Source of the DNA: Bradyrhizobium genosp. L
Lineage (GTDB): Bacteria > Pseudomonadota > Alphaproteobacteria > Rhizobiales > Xanthobacteraceae
DNA length: 64,000 nucleotides
Direction: 5' to 3'
Assembly: GCF_015624485.1 (NCBI RefSeq)
Contig: NZ_CP061378.1
Location: forward strand, 1,984,001-2,048,000
The position numbers and the translations under genes were made by a program. This document shows, in pieces, positions 1 through 7,472 of the stretch (within the stretch, counting starts at the first letter, position 1; every line of letters starts with the position of its first letter). A model generated the notes under the pieces. That model worked only from the letters and a program-made list of their open reading frames with translations. It was not told where the DNA came from and searched no databases.

Positions 1-980
1 GCCGGTGCCGACGAGATCAGGTCCCAGGCCTTGGCGAGCGGCAGGATGCCGTCGGCAGTGAGTCGGAATGCGGCGAGCAATTGTGCCGGATAGTAGTAAT
101 CGGACGCCAGCACCGAGCAAAGGCCCTTGGCGATCATGTCGGAGGCCCTGGTCCAGCCGGTGTGGCTGCCGCCGCGCACCACATTCGGCGCGCCGAACAC
201 GATGAAGTCGCCGGCTCCCGCGGCATCGCGCGCGGTCTCCTCGTTGATCGGGAATTCCGCGATAACAGCGCCGAGCGCGCGAAACTCCTGGCGCATCGCC
301 GGACTGTTGTCGTCATGCGAAAGCATCCGCACGTTGGCCGCACGCGCGGCCGCGGCAAGGCGCGCGATCGAAGCGGGCACGTCAGGACGCCGCGCGACGA
401 CCTGGTCGAGCAATTCGCCGACCGCCTCGGGCGAAAGCCCGGTCCGCTCGGCGAGTTGGCCGCGCTTCTTCGGCTTGACGTTGCTGTGGTCGTTGAAGGC
501 GAACAGGTCGATACGGCCTTCGCTCAGCCACTCGATGATCTCGCCCTCCGCCTCGAGATTGTGGGTCTCGTGGCGCAGATGAAAGCGGGTATCGGCGGCA
601 AGCTGCGGCCGCAGCGCCTCGATCGCATCGAGCAGCTTGCGCGCATTCTCGGCGCTGCGCAGGCCGGGCTCCCACGACCAGGTCGTGCCGTGGAACACGG
701 TGGTGATGCCATTGGTGATCACCTGCCGGTCGCTGTCGATCAGGGCCACGTCGGTCGGAAAGTCGACACCGGGACGCGGCATCATCTGGCGCTCGAAGGC
801 GTCGCCATGCAGGTCGACGATGCCGGGCAGCACCAAGAGGCCGCGAGCATCGAGATGCAGCGTGGCGCGGCCCTGCTCGGCGTCGAGCGCGCCGAGGTCG
901 CGGCCCGCGGTGCGTAGCGAGGTCTCGACGAAGGCCCCATCAATCAACGTGCGGCCGCCCTCGATGAAAATGTCAGTCAC
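1..980 (-). CDS. PhnM-like amidohydrolase, second copy (3' end outside window)
   Basis: This reads leftward from a GTG at 980 that overlaps the TGA of the upstream acetyltransferase gene (GTGA), so the two are probably translationally coupled. About 326 codons are visible and the frame is open to base 1. The protein resembles PhnM, the amidohydrolase that removes diphosphate from alpha-D-ribose 1-methylphosphonate 5-triphosphate in the C-P lyase pathway. It shows [10 protein letters not shown] near residues 51–60, a PRPGVDFP segment, MLSHDD, and [11 protein letters not shown] followed by [12 protein letters not shown]. The canonical copy at 10968–12122 has HTDHLEMH at the metal-site motif; this copy has HGDAFERQ (H58, D60, E63, Q65), so the second His is Gln. 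It is therefore a diverged paralogue, and its substrate may differ. Family membership is clear; the exact reaction is inferred. Confidence 0.85.
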   Translation of the reverse strand, partial: MTDIFIEGGRTLIDGAFVETSLRTAGRDLGALDAEQGRATLHLDARGLLVLPGIVDLHGDAFERQMMPRPGVDFPTDVALIDSDRQVITNGITTVFHGTTWSWEPGLRSAENARKLLDAIEALRPQLAADTRFHLRHETHNLEAEGEIIEWLSEGRIDLFAFNDHSNVKPKKRGQLAERTGLSPEAVGELLDQVVARRPDVPASIARLAAAARAANVRMLSHDDNSPAMRQEFRALGAVIAEFPINEETARDAAGAGDFIVFGAPNVVRGGSHTGWTRASDMIAKGLCSVLASDYYYPAQLLAAFRLTADGILPLAKAWDLISSAP

Positions 981-1636
981 GATGCGGCACTCCGCTGTTT
1001 GTTGTGTGATGAGGCCTCGGCCTCGTATCTGTCGAGGAAGTCTTCCACCGCAAGCTTGCGGAAATCGGGCAAGGCGCGTCGCAACGTCTCGTGATCCCAG
1101 TCCCACCAGGCAAGCGCGGTGAGGCGATCCGCGATCGCTTCGGAGAAGCGCCGCTTGATCTGCCGCGCCGGATTGCCTGCGACGATCGTATAAGCCGGCA
1201 CGTCCTTGGTCACGATCGCGCCGGCGGCGATCACCGCGCCGGTTCCGACGTTACGGCCGGGCAGCAGGATGGCGCCGTGACCGATCCAGACGTCATGGCC
1301 GATATGCACGTGATGCGCACGTCGCCAGTTGAAGAAGTCGACATCGTCGCTCTCGCCGGGAAAATAGGCGCTGGCGCGGTAGGTGAAATGCGCCTGCGTC
1401 GCGCGGTGCATCGGGTGATTGCCGGGATTGATCCGGGTCATCGCCGCGATCGAGCAGAACTTTCCGATCGATGTGTAGGTGATCTGGCTGTCGTTCACGA
1501 CATAGGAATAGTCGTCCATGCTGACTTCAAGCAGGATCGTGCGCGCGCCGACCTCGCTATATTTGCCGAGTTTGCTCTCGCGCACCGATGCAGTCGGGTC
1601 GACGGTCGGCACGACCGAGAGAGATTTTCCGGCCAT
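977..1636 (-). CDS. Phosphonate-locus hexapeptide acetyltransferase
   Basis: This 219-aa protein has a left-handed beta-helix built from hexapeptide repeats (about residues 10–155). It includes the CatB/xenobiotic acetyltransferase signature [19 protein letters not shown] and ends the helix with [14 protein letters not shown]. Proteins of this type recur in phosphonate clusters as a hexapeptide transferase family linked to phn genes, with an acyl-CoA donor presumed and the acceptor unknown. The gene is first in a leftward unit with the PhnM paralogue and is divergent from phnC. A triple Pho-box-like repeat lies 59–87 bp before its ATG. It may acetylate an aminophosphonate, as the unrelated GNAT protein PhnO does, but that is inference. 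It has no similarity to PhnO's fold. Confidence 0.85.
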   Translation of the reverse strand: MAGKSLSVVPTVDPTASVRESKLGKYSEVGARTILLEVSMDDYSYVVNDSQITYTSIGKFCSIAAMTRINPGNHPMHRATQAHFTYRASAYFPGESDDVDFFNWRRAHHVHIGHDVWIGHGAILLPGRNVGTGAVIAAGAIVTKDVPAYTIVAGNPARQIKRRFSEAIADRLTALAWWDWDHETLRRALPDFRKLAVEDFLDRYEAEASSHNKQRSAAS

Positions 1637-1694
1637 CTTGGCCTCCGCAAATCATTGCCGTTTCGGGGGAGCGCGCTCCTCATCCGGATGCTTG

Positions 1695-1723
1695 GTGACA
1701 ACATCATGACGTTGCGATGACGG
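1695..1723 (-). promoter_or_regulatory. Triple Pho-box-like direct repeat for the leftward unit
   Basis: Three 7-bp units lie exactly 11 bp apart on the plus strand: GTGACAA (1695–1701), ATGACGT (1706–1712) and ATGACGG (1717–1723). Read leftward they are CCGTCAT, ACGTCAT and TTGTCAC, against the PhoB half-site CTGTCAT with 4-nt spacers. They sit 59–87 bp before the acetyltransferase ATG, the usual place for a PhoB activation site. The match is by eye; phosphate-starvation control is inferred. Confidence 0.6.
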
Positions 1724-1763
1724 CAAGAGGTGGGGTGTGGACGATCGCCGCACCGCGGCACTC

Positions 1764-1781
1764 TCGTCACATAACTGTTAA
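1764..1781 (+). promoter_or_regulatory. Pho-box-like site before phnC
   Basis: TCGTCAC-N4-CTGTTAA has two half-sites 11 bp apart with the A/T-only spacer ATAA, and matches the CTGTCAT-N4-CTGTCAT consensus at about 9 of 14 positions. It lies 48–65 bp before the phnC ATG. It is weaker than the sites for the two neighbouring units, but its position is equivalent. Confidence 0.45.
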
Positions 1782-1828
1782 GCACCGGGGATAGCGATGG
1801 CCCAAACGCGGCGCGGTTGGAGCATTGC

Positions 1829-2644
1829 ATGCTGGTGGTGGATGGTTTGACGTGCCGTTTCGGCGCAAAAGCCGCAGTCGACAATGCATCCTTTTCGATC
1901 GCGCCGGGCAGTTTCGTCGGCGTGATCGGCCGCTCCGGTGCCGGCAAGTCGACATTGCTGCGCATGATCAACCGTCTGGCCGATCCGACCTCCGGCCGCA
2001 TCCTGTTCGAAGGCACCGACGTCACCGCGCTGCACGGCAAGGCGCTGCGGCAGTGGCGGGCGCGCTCGGCGATGATCTTCCAGCAGTTCAACCTGGTCGG
2101 CCGGCTCGACGTGTTGACCAATGTGCTGATGGGGCGGCTGGCGCAGATCCCGTCCTGGCGCTCGCTCGGCCAGATCTGGCCGGAGCACGACAGGGCGCTG
2201 GCGATGTCGGCGCTCGAGCAGTTCGATATCGCGCAGCTCGCCGCGCAACGTGCCGATCAGCTCTCGGGCGGCCAGCAGCAGCGCGTCGCGATCGCGCGTG
2301 CGCTGGTGCAGGAGCCCGACATCATCCTCGCCGACGAGCCGATCGCCTCGCTCGATCCACGCAACACCAAGATCGTGATGGATGCGCTGCTGCGCATCAA
2401 CAAGCATTTCGGCATCACCGTGCTCTGCAACCTGCACTCGCTCGATCTGGCGCGCAGCTATTGCGACCGCCTGGTCGGCATGGCGGCGGGCCGGGTGGTG
2501 TTCGATGGCGCCTCGGCGGCGCTGACCGACCATGTGGCCCGCGAGCTCTACGACCTCGAGGCCAATGACGTGATGGGCGCGGCGCCGTTGCCCGCGCCTG
2601 CCGGCGTAACTGCTCCGGCGCTCGGCTCCGCCGCAGCGGCCTGA
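1829..2644 (+). CDS. phnC: Phosphonate ABC transporter ATP-binding protein PhnC
   Basis: This ATPase subunit of the PhnCDE importer supplies phosphonates to the C-P lyase enzymes. It has 271 aa, the usual length. Walker A is GRSGAGKST at residues 34–42, the ABC signature is LSGGQQQR, and Walker B with the catalytic Glu is IILADEP followed by ASLDP. The frame is open from a TTG at 1817, but the ATG at 1829 is preferred because GGAG (1819–1822) lies 6 nt before it. It is first in the phnC-phnD-phnE1-phnE2 operon and divergent from the acetyltransferase/PhnM pair. A Pho-box candidate lies upstream. Confidence 0.95.
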   Translation: MLVVDGLTCRFGAKAAVDNASFSIAPGSFVGVIGRSGAGKSTLLRMINRLADPTSGRILFEGTDVTALHGKALRQWRARSAMIFQQFNLVGRLDVLTNVLMGRLAQIPSWRSLGQIWPEHDRALAMSALEQFDIAQLAAQRADQLSGGQQQRVAIARALVQEPDIILADEPIASLDPRNTKIVMDALLRINKHFGITVLCNLHSLDLARSYCDRLVGMAAGRVVFDGASAALTDHVARELYDLEANDVMGAAPLPAPAGVTAPALGSAAAA

Positions 2645-2719
2645 GTGTCGCATTTCTTGGAATCTGAGGGCGGCCGGGCATTTCGCCCGGTCAACAGGTA
2701 CCACACTGGAGGGGTTACC

Positions 2720-3649
2720 ATGATCACTCGTCGCATCGTGCTGGCCGGCGCTGCCGCGCTGGCCTTCGCCGGCTCGGCTTCGGCCGAGGACTGGAAGACC
2801 AAATATCCGGAGATCACTTTCGCGGTGGTCCCGGCCGAGAACGCCTCCGGCGTCTCCGACCGCTTCGCTCCGTTCGTGAGCTATCTGTCGAAGGAACTCG
2901 GCGTCAAGGTGGTCTTGCGCGTCGCCAATGACTACGCTGCCGTGATCGAGGGCCAGCGCGCCGGCAACATCCAGATCGGTTATTACGGCCCGGCGTCGTT
3001 CGCCCGCGCCCGTCTCACCGGCGTCAAGACCGACGCCTTCGTGATCGACGTCAACTCCGACGGCTCGAAGGGCTACTACTCGGTGTTCTACGTGCTCGCC
3101 AAGAGCCCGTACCACAAGATCGAGGACCTCAAGGGCAAGAACCTCGGCCTGGTCGACCCCAACTCGACCTCGGGCAACAACATGCCGCGCTTCAAGCTGA
3201 ACGCGATGGGGATCGACCCGGACGCCTATTTCTCCAAGGTGGTCTTCACCGGCAGCCACGAGAACGCCGTGCTGGCGCTGGCGCAGGGCACCGTCGACGT
3301 CGCCGCCAACTGGTGGAACGCTGATGACGACTCGAACCTCACCCGCATGCTCAACAAGAACATGGTGAAGTCGGGCGACGGCACGGCGCTGAAGAAGGAA
3401 GACTTCCGCATCATCGTGAAGTCCGACCTCATCATCAACTCGCCCTACGCCTATCTCGAGAGCCTGCCCGATGACATGAAGGCCGCGATCAAAAAGGCCT
3501 TCCTCGAGGCTGACAAAAAGGATCCGGAAGCCTTCAAGAAGCTCTCCGACGGCAAGAACCAGCCGTGGGCGCCGATCACCAGCGCCGACTACGACAAGAC
3601 CATCGACCTGATCAAGTTCGTCGACAATCTCCGCAAGAAGGCGTCCTGA
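2720..3649 (+). CDS. phnD: Phosphonate ABC transporter periplasmic binding protein PhnD
   Basis: This 309-aa periplasmic solute-binding protein starts with a Sec signal peptide (MITRRIVLAGAAALAFAGSASA, cut near residue 22). The mature part has the PhnD-like type 2 periplasmic-binding fold: FAVVPAENASGVSDRF near the start, a YYGPASFARAR ligand-binding segment, and VDPNSTSGNNMPRF, the phosphonate-contacting Ser/Thr loop of the family. The ATG at 2720 has a strong ribosome-binding site (GGAGGGG ending 5 nt upstream), so the longer frame from 2645 is not the gene. It is followed by a hairpin with a T-run, which could raise PhnD output relative to the membrane subunits. Confidence 0.95.
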   Translation: MITRRIVLAGAAALAFAGSASAEDWKTKYPEITFAVVPAENASGVSDRFAPFVSYLSKELGVKVVLRVANDYAAVIEGQRAGNIQIGYYGPASFARARLTGVKTDAFVIDVNSDGSKGYYSVFYVLAKSPYHKIEDLKGKNLGLVDPNSTSGNNMPRFKLNAMGIDPDAYFSKVVFTGSHENAVLALAQGTVDVAANWWNADDDSNLTRMLNKNMVKSGDGTALKKEDFRIIVKSDLIINSPYAYLESLPDDMKAAIKKAFLEADKKDPEAFKKLSDGKNQPWAPITSADYDKTIDLIKFVDNLRKKAS

Positions 3650-3667
3650 TCGCGCGACCAGTGAATG

Positions 3668-3696
3668 GGGCCGGGTTGGACGACCCGGCCCTTTTT
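3668..3696 (+). terminator. Intra-operon terminator-like hairpin after phnD
   Basis: GGGCCGGGT (3668–3676) pairs with ACCCGGCCC (3683–3691) across a 6-nt loop and is followed by TTTTT (3692–3696), the full form of an intrinsic terminator. It lies between phnD and phnE1, which read in the same direction, so it probably acts as a partial terminator or a 3' RNA stabiliser for phnC-phnD mRNA. Confidence 0.8.
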
Positions 3697-3725
3697 CGTT
3701 GATCCCTCAACCAGATTGGTCCGCG

Positions 3726-4610
3726 ATGGCGACGGCTGTATCCATCCTTCCGGCCCCGCAGCTTGCGGTACTCAACGACGCCTATCGCAAGGCGGTGGCG
3801 CGCAAGCGGCTGAAGGCGACGCTGGCGGCCGCCGTGTTCTGCGCGGCGCTGCTGATCGCGGCGGTCGGCGCGGAAGTGGACCTGCGCACGCTGTTCACCT
3901 ATTTGGGCAATTTCGTCAGCTATTTCGACCGCATCATGACGCTGGATTCCGGCGCGCGGGTCTGGACCAATCCCGTCGAGTGGTTCTGGGGCTTGAAGAA
4001 GTGGCTGCGGCTGCTCGGTGAGACGATCCTGATCAGCTATGTCGGCACGCTGATCGGCGCGGTGTTCGCCTTTGCGCTGAATTTCCTTGCCGCGCAGAAC
4101 ACCTCGCCATCGTCCTGGCTGCGTTTCACGGTGCGGCGCCTGCTGGAATTCGCCCGCACGGTGCCCGGCATCGTGTTCGCGCTGATCTTCGTGATCGCGT
4201 TCGGCCTCGGGCCGATGGCCGGCGTGCTCGCGATCGCGATCCATTCGACCGGCGCGCTCGGCAAGCAGTTTTCCGAGATCGTCGAGAATGCCGACATGAA
4301 GCCGGTCGAGGGCATCCGCTCCACCGGCGCGAGCTGGCTATCCTGCATGCGTTTCGCGGTGCTGCCGCAGGTCGTGACCGGCTATGCCAGCTATGCGCTG
4401 CTGCGCTTCGAGATCAACGTCCGCGAAGCCTCCGTGATGGGATTCGTCGGCGCCGGCGGCATCGGCCAGGAGTTCATGGTCGCGATCCGCAAGTTCTACT
4501 ATTCGGACGTCAGTGCCATTCTCGTCACCATCATCATCACGGTCTTCATCATCGACATCTCGACCGGCTGGCTGCGCGGCCGGCTGTTCGGCAAGGAGGC
4601 ACGCCATTGA
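3726..4610 (+). CDS. phnE: Phosphonate ABC transporter permease PhnE (first copy)
   Basis: This 294-aa inner-membrane permease has one N-terminal membrane segment (about residues 28–48), a variable periplasmic stretch, and then a binding-protein-dependent transport domain of about five helices. The EAA-type loop that contacts PhnC is visible as EGIRSTGASWLSCMRFAVLPQV, and the family end motif VGAGGIGQEF is present. The frame is open upstream to a TTG at 3699, but the ATG at 3726 fits the family start better. No clear ribosome-binding site precedes either start, which may fit coupling to the preceding hairpin. Its stop overlaps the start of the second permease. Confidence 0.92.
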   Translation: MATAVSILPAPQLAVLNDAYRKAVARKRLKATLAAAVFCAALLIAAVGAEVDLRTLFTYLGNFVSYFDRIMTLDSGARVWTNPVEWFWGLKKWLRLLGETILISYVGTLIGAVFAFALNFLAAQNTSPSSWLRFTVRRLLEFARTVPGIVFALIFVIAFGLGPMAGVLAIAIHSTGALGKQFSEIVENADMKPVEGIRSTGASWLSCMRFAVLPQVVTGYASYALLRFEINVREASVMGFVGAGGIGQEFMVAIRKFYYSDVSAILVTIIITVFIIDISTGWLRGRLFGKEARH

Positions 4611-5455
4611 GCCAGATGCCGAAGCCGGACACCGACGAACTGCGCGCGAGATACCCTGATGTCTTTGCGCGGCCTGCCGCGGCGCGGCTGGCGACGCCGG
4701 CGATGATCGTGGCCGCGCTCGCGATCTTCGCGTTCGGTTTGGTCGACCTCGACTTCTCGCCGTCGAGGCTGATCTCGGGCGTCAGCCAGCTCGGCTGGAT
4801 CAGCATGATGATGATCCCGCCGAACCCGGGCTCGTCGTTTCCACTCTACATTCAGGCGATGGGCGAGACGCTGTCGATCGCGCTGCTCGGCACCACGCTG
4901 GCCGCGGTGCTGGCGCTGCCGGTCAGCCTGCTCGCGGCACGCAACATCATCCCGTCGAACCTGATCCGCTTTCCGGTGCGACGCTTCCTGGATTCGATCC
5001 GTGGTGTCGATACGCTGATCTGGGCGCTGGTCTGGATCAACGTCGTCGGCCTCGGCCCGTTCGCCGGCGTGCTCGCGATCATGGTCTCGGATTTCGGCGC
5101 ATTCGGCAAGCTGTTCTCCGAGGCGATCGAGGCCGCCGACCGCAAGCAGGTCGAGGGCATCAAGGCCTCCGGCGGCAACGCGCTGCACGAGATCCGCTTC
5201 GGCCTGCTGCCGCAGGTGCTGCCGGTGATCGCGGGACAGGTGCTCTACTTCATCGAGTCGAATACGCGCTCGGCGACGATCATCGGCATCGTCGGCGCCG
5301 GCGGCATCGGCCTGCAGCTCGCCGAGCAGATCCGGGTGCTGGAATGGCAGAAGGTGTCGTTCCTGATCCTGATGATCCTGATCGCGGTCGCCGCGATCGA
5401 TTTCATCTCGAGCAAGCTGCGGTTCGCGATCATCGGCCAGCGGGCGGTGGCGTAG
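4607..5455 (+). CDS. phnE: Phosphonate ABC transporter permease PhnE (second copy)
   Basis: This second permease subunit has 282 aa and probably forms a heterodimeric channel with the preceding PhnE, as in other rhizobial phn loci. It carries the EAA loop EGIKASGGNALHEIRFGLLPQV, the VGAGGIGLQL motif and about six hydrophobic segments. The TTG at 4607 is chosen as start because AGGAGG (4594–4599) lies 7 nt before it and the start overlaps the previous stop. The ATG at 4616 is too far from that site. It ends the transporter operon; a repeat hairpin follows. Confidence 0.92.
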   Translation: MSQMPKPDTDELRARYPDVFARPAAARLATPAMIVAALAIFAFGLVDLDFSPSRLISGVSQLGWISMMMIPPNPGSSFPLYIQAMGETLSIALLGTTLAAVLALPVSLLAARNIIPSNLIRFPVRRFLDSIRGVDTLIWALVWINVVGLGPFAGVLAIMVSDFGAFGKLFSEAIEAADRKQVEGIKASGGNALHEIRFGLLPQVLPVIAGQVLYFIESNTRSATIIGIVGAGGIGLQLAEQIRVLEWQKVSFLILMILIAVAAIDFISSKLRFAIIGQRAVA

Positions 5456-5459
5456 CCCT

Positions 5460-5547
5460 GTAGGGTGGGCAAAGGAGCGTAAGCGACGTGCCCACCATTC
5501 TGGCTCGGTGCTCGGGTAGGTGGGCACGCTTCGCTTTGCCCACCTAC
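5460..5547. repeat. Palindromic intergenic repeat (GTAGG…CCTAC type)
   Basis: A GTAGGGTGGGCAAAG arm and a CTTTGCCCACCTAC arm face each other, with a second GTGCCCACC/GGTGGGCAC pair inside, giving a long foldback between the convergent phnE2 and phnF genes. It is probably a mobile-type extragenic palindrome used as a two-way terminator. The hairpin at 51419–51496 has a similar plan and similar ends. Confidence 0.8.
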
Positions 5548-5564
5548 GATAGCTCGACGGTTCG

Positions 5565-6290
5565 TCAGCTATTCTCCACCAAGAACTCCACCCGCTCCGC
5601 GGCGAAGCGCGAGCGCTTGGTCACCAGGGGCTGGCCTGCGGGATCGACGTCGGTGGCATCGACCACCAGCACGGGACGGCCGAGCGGCAGTTCGAGCCGG
5701 GCGGCGTCGGCGGCGTCGGCGATGGCCGCGGTGATCCGGGTCGAGGCGCGCCTGTAATCCTTCACGTCGTAATGCGCCAACAGCTTGGTCATCGAGCGGA
5801 CGTTGGCGAACACATTGCCGGCATCGGGAAAGCGGTCGGCTGACAGCCAGGTCGTCGAGACGCAGATCGGCGTGCGGTCGGCGAGCCGCACTGCCTCGAT
5901 CCGGATCAGCGGCGCGCCGATTTTCAAGCCCAGCGTGCGCGCGATGTCGCGGTCGGCGACGTCGCTGCTCGCATCGATCAGCTGCCCGCGCGGCTCGTGG
6001 CCGCCGGCGCCGACGATCTCGGAAAATCGTGTGCGGGAGCGCAAGGGATACGCGAGCCGTTGGGTTTCGACATAGGTGCCGCTGCCGCGCTCGGCGCGGA
6101 CCAGGCCGCGCTCCGCCAGCGCCGCCAGCGCCCGCCGCACGGTGTGGCGGTTGACCCGGTAGGTCTCGGCGATCTCCATCTCGCCCGGCAGCTTTTCGCC
6201 CGCAGCGAAGCGGCCGTCGGCAATGCCGCGCTCGATGCCGTCGGCGACCTGCCGCCACAAGGCGACGCCGGAACTTTCCTGCATGCTCAT
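5565..6290 (-). CDS. phnF: GntR-family phosphonate regulator PhnF
   Basis: This 241-aa transcription factor has an N-terminal GntR winged helix (about residues 8–75, with GEKLPGEMEIAETYRVNRHTVRRALAAL containing the recognition helix). A C-terminal UTRA/HutC-type ligand domain (about 95–235) includes an IRIEAVRLADRTPICVSTTWL stretch typical of PhnF. It is divergent from phnG across 104 bp that contain a perfect palindrome, so it probably represses phnGHIJKLMN and itself, with a phosphonate-pathway ligand releasing it. The start at 6290 has a second in-frame ATG two codons later. The ligand is not known from sequence. Confidence 0.92.
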   Translation of the reverse strand: MSMQESSGVALWRQVADGIERGIADGRFAAGEKLPGEMEIAETYRVNRHTVRRALAALAERGLVRAERGSGTYVETQRLAYPLRSRTRFSEIVGAGGHEPRGQLIDASSDVADRDIARTLGLKIGAPLIRIEAVRLADRTPICVSTTWLSADRFPDAGNVFANVRSMTKLLAHYDVKDYRRASTRITAAIADAADAARLELPLGRPVLVVDATDVDPAGQPLVTKRSRFAAERVEFLVENS

Positions 6291-6318
6291 GGCGCCGTGA
6301 TAGCCAGAAATCGTCGAT

Positions 6319-6336
6319 TTGTCACGAAACAGTCAT
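6319..6336 (+). promoter_or_regulatory. Pho box before phnG
   Basis: TTGTCAC-N4-CAGTCAT matches the PhoB consensus CTGTCAT-N4-CTGTCAT at 11 of 14 positions, with an exact 11-bp period and a GAAA spacer. It ends 58 bp before the phnG ATG. It is the best two-unit Pho box in the window and suggests PhoB activation of the C-P lyase operon. Confidence 0.7.
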
Positions 6337-6350
6337 GGCGTTTGGCTAGT

Positions 6351-6376
6351 AAGTTGTCTAGTATCATAGACAACTT
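6351..6376. promoter_or_regulatory. Probable PhnF operator (perfect palindrome)
   Basis: AAGTTGTCTA (6351–6360), a 6-nt centre GTATCA, then TAGACAACTT (6367–6376): ten perfectly matched bases per arm. It lies between divergent phnF and phnG and just after the Pho box, where a bound repressor would block the promoter. GntR/HutC-type regulators bind palindromes containing GTCTAGAC-like cores, which this resembles. Confidence 0.8.
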
Positions 6377-6394
6377 GAATCAGGCAAGGTTGCC

Positions 6395-6856
6395 ATGGGT
6401 ATCACCGAACGGAACAGCAAAGAGGCGCAGCGCAAGGCTGCGATGGCAGTGCTGGCGCATTCCGGCGCCGCCGACATCGCAGTCCGTCTCGCCGAGCTCG
6501 CGGTGCCCGCGCATGAGAACCTGCGCACGCCGGAAAACGGCCTCGTGATGCTGCGCGGGCGGATCGGCGGCGACGGCGCGCCGTTCAATCTCGGCGAGGC
6601 GACGGTGTCGCGCGCGGCGGTGCGGCTTTCGACCGGCGAGGTCGGGTTCGGCTACACGCTCGGTCGCGATTCACAGAAGGCGCAGATGATCGCGCTATGC
6701 GACGCCATGGCGCAATCGTCGGATTTCTCCGCCGAGGTGGAGGCGAAGGTGATCGCGCCGCTGCGCGCGGGCCTAGCCACCGAACGCAATCGCAAGGCCG
6801 AAGAGACCGCGGCGACGCGGGTCGATTTCTACACCATGGTGCGCGGCGAGGGATGA
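6395..6856 (+). CDS. phnG: C-P lyase core subunit PhnG
   Basis: This 153-aa subunit belongs to the PhnGHIJ core complex. PhnG works with PhnI, PhnH and PhnL to place the phosphonate on C1 of ribose triphosphate, displacing adenine from ATP. The length and conserved segments fit the family: LRTPENGLVMLRGRIGGDGAPFNLGEATVSRAAV and VGFGYTLGRDSQKAQMIALCDA. It is first in the phnG–phnN operon, and phnH starts 4 bp after its stop. Confidence 0.95.
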   Translation: MGITERNSKEAQRKAAMAVLAHSGAADIAVRLAELAVPAHENLRTPENGLVMLRGRIGGDGAPFNLGEATVSRAAVRLSTGEVGFGYTLGRDSQKAQMIALCDAMAQSSDFSAEVEAKVIAPLRAGLATERNRKAEETAATRVDFYTMVRGEG

Positions 6857-6860
6857 TGCG

Positions 6861-7469
6861 ATGACCACGTTCGCCGAACTGCCCGCAGGCTTTGCCGACA
6901 AGATGTTGTCGGCGCAATCGACCTTCCGCTCGGTGATGGATGCGATGGCGCGTCCCGGCAGCGTGCAGCGCGTCGCGGTGCAGGCCGGAACGCCGTTCGG
7001 CGTGATGCGCGGTTCGGCCGCGATCGCGCTGACCCTGTTCGACCACGACACGCCGATCTGGCTCGATCCTGCGATGTCGGCAACGACTGACGTCGCGAGG
7101 TGGCTCAAATTCCACACCAGCGCGCCCGTGATTGAGGATTCCTCGGTCGCGAGCTTCGCGCTGATCGGCGATCCCGCGAATTTGCCGGCGCTCGAGCGCT
7201 TCGCGTTCGGCAGCAACGAATATCCGGATCGCTCGGCCACGCTGATCCTGCAGGTCGACAGCCTGACGCAGGGGCCGGCGTTCGAGCTGAAGGGCCCCGG
7301 CATCGACGGCACGGCGCTGCTGCAGGCGATGATCAAGCCGCGCGACCTGTTCGAGCGGCTCGTCATCAACGAGACTTTGTTTCCGCGCGGCATCGATGTC
7401 GTGCTGGTCCATGACGATGCCATTGTGGCGATCCCGCGCACCACGCGGCTGGTCGCAAGCGGAGTGTGA
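6861..7469 (+). CDS. phnH: C-P lyase subunit PhnH
   Basis: This 202-aa PhnH-family subunit has a PLP-transferase-like fold without PLP in studied homologues. It bridges PhnG and PhnI/J in the core complex. Family segments seen are FRSVMDAMARPGSVQRV near residue 18, LFDHDTPIWLD, and the C-terminal LFPRGIDVVLVHDDAIVAIPRTTR. It lies tightly between phnG and phnI with gaps of 3–4 bp, consistent with one polycistronic mRNA. Confidence 0.95.
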   Translation: MTTFAELPAGFADKMLSAQSTFRSVMDAMARPGSVQRVAVQAGTPFGVMRGSAAIALTLFDHDTPIWLDPAMSATTDVARWLKFHTSAPVIEDSSVASFALIGDPANLPALERFAFGSNEYPDRSATLILQVDSLTQGPAFELKGPGIDGTALLQAMIKPRDLFERLVINETLFPRGIDVVLVHDDAIVAIPRTTRLVASGV

Positions 7470-7472
7470 GCG

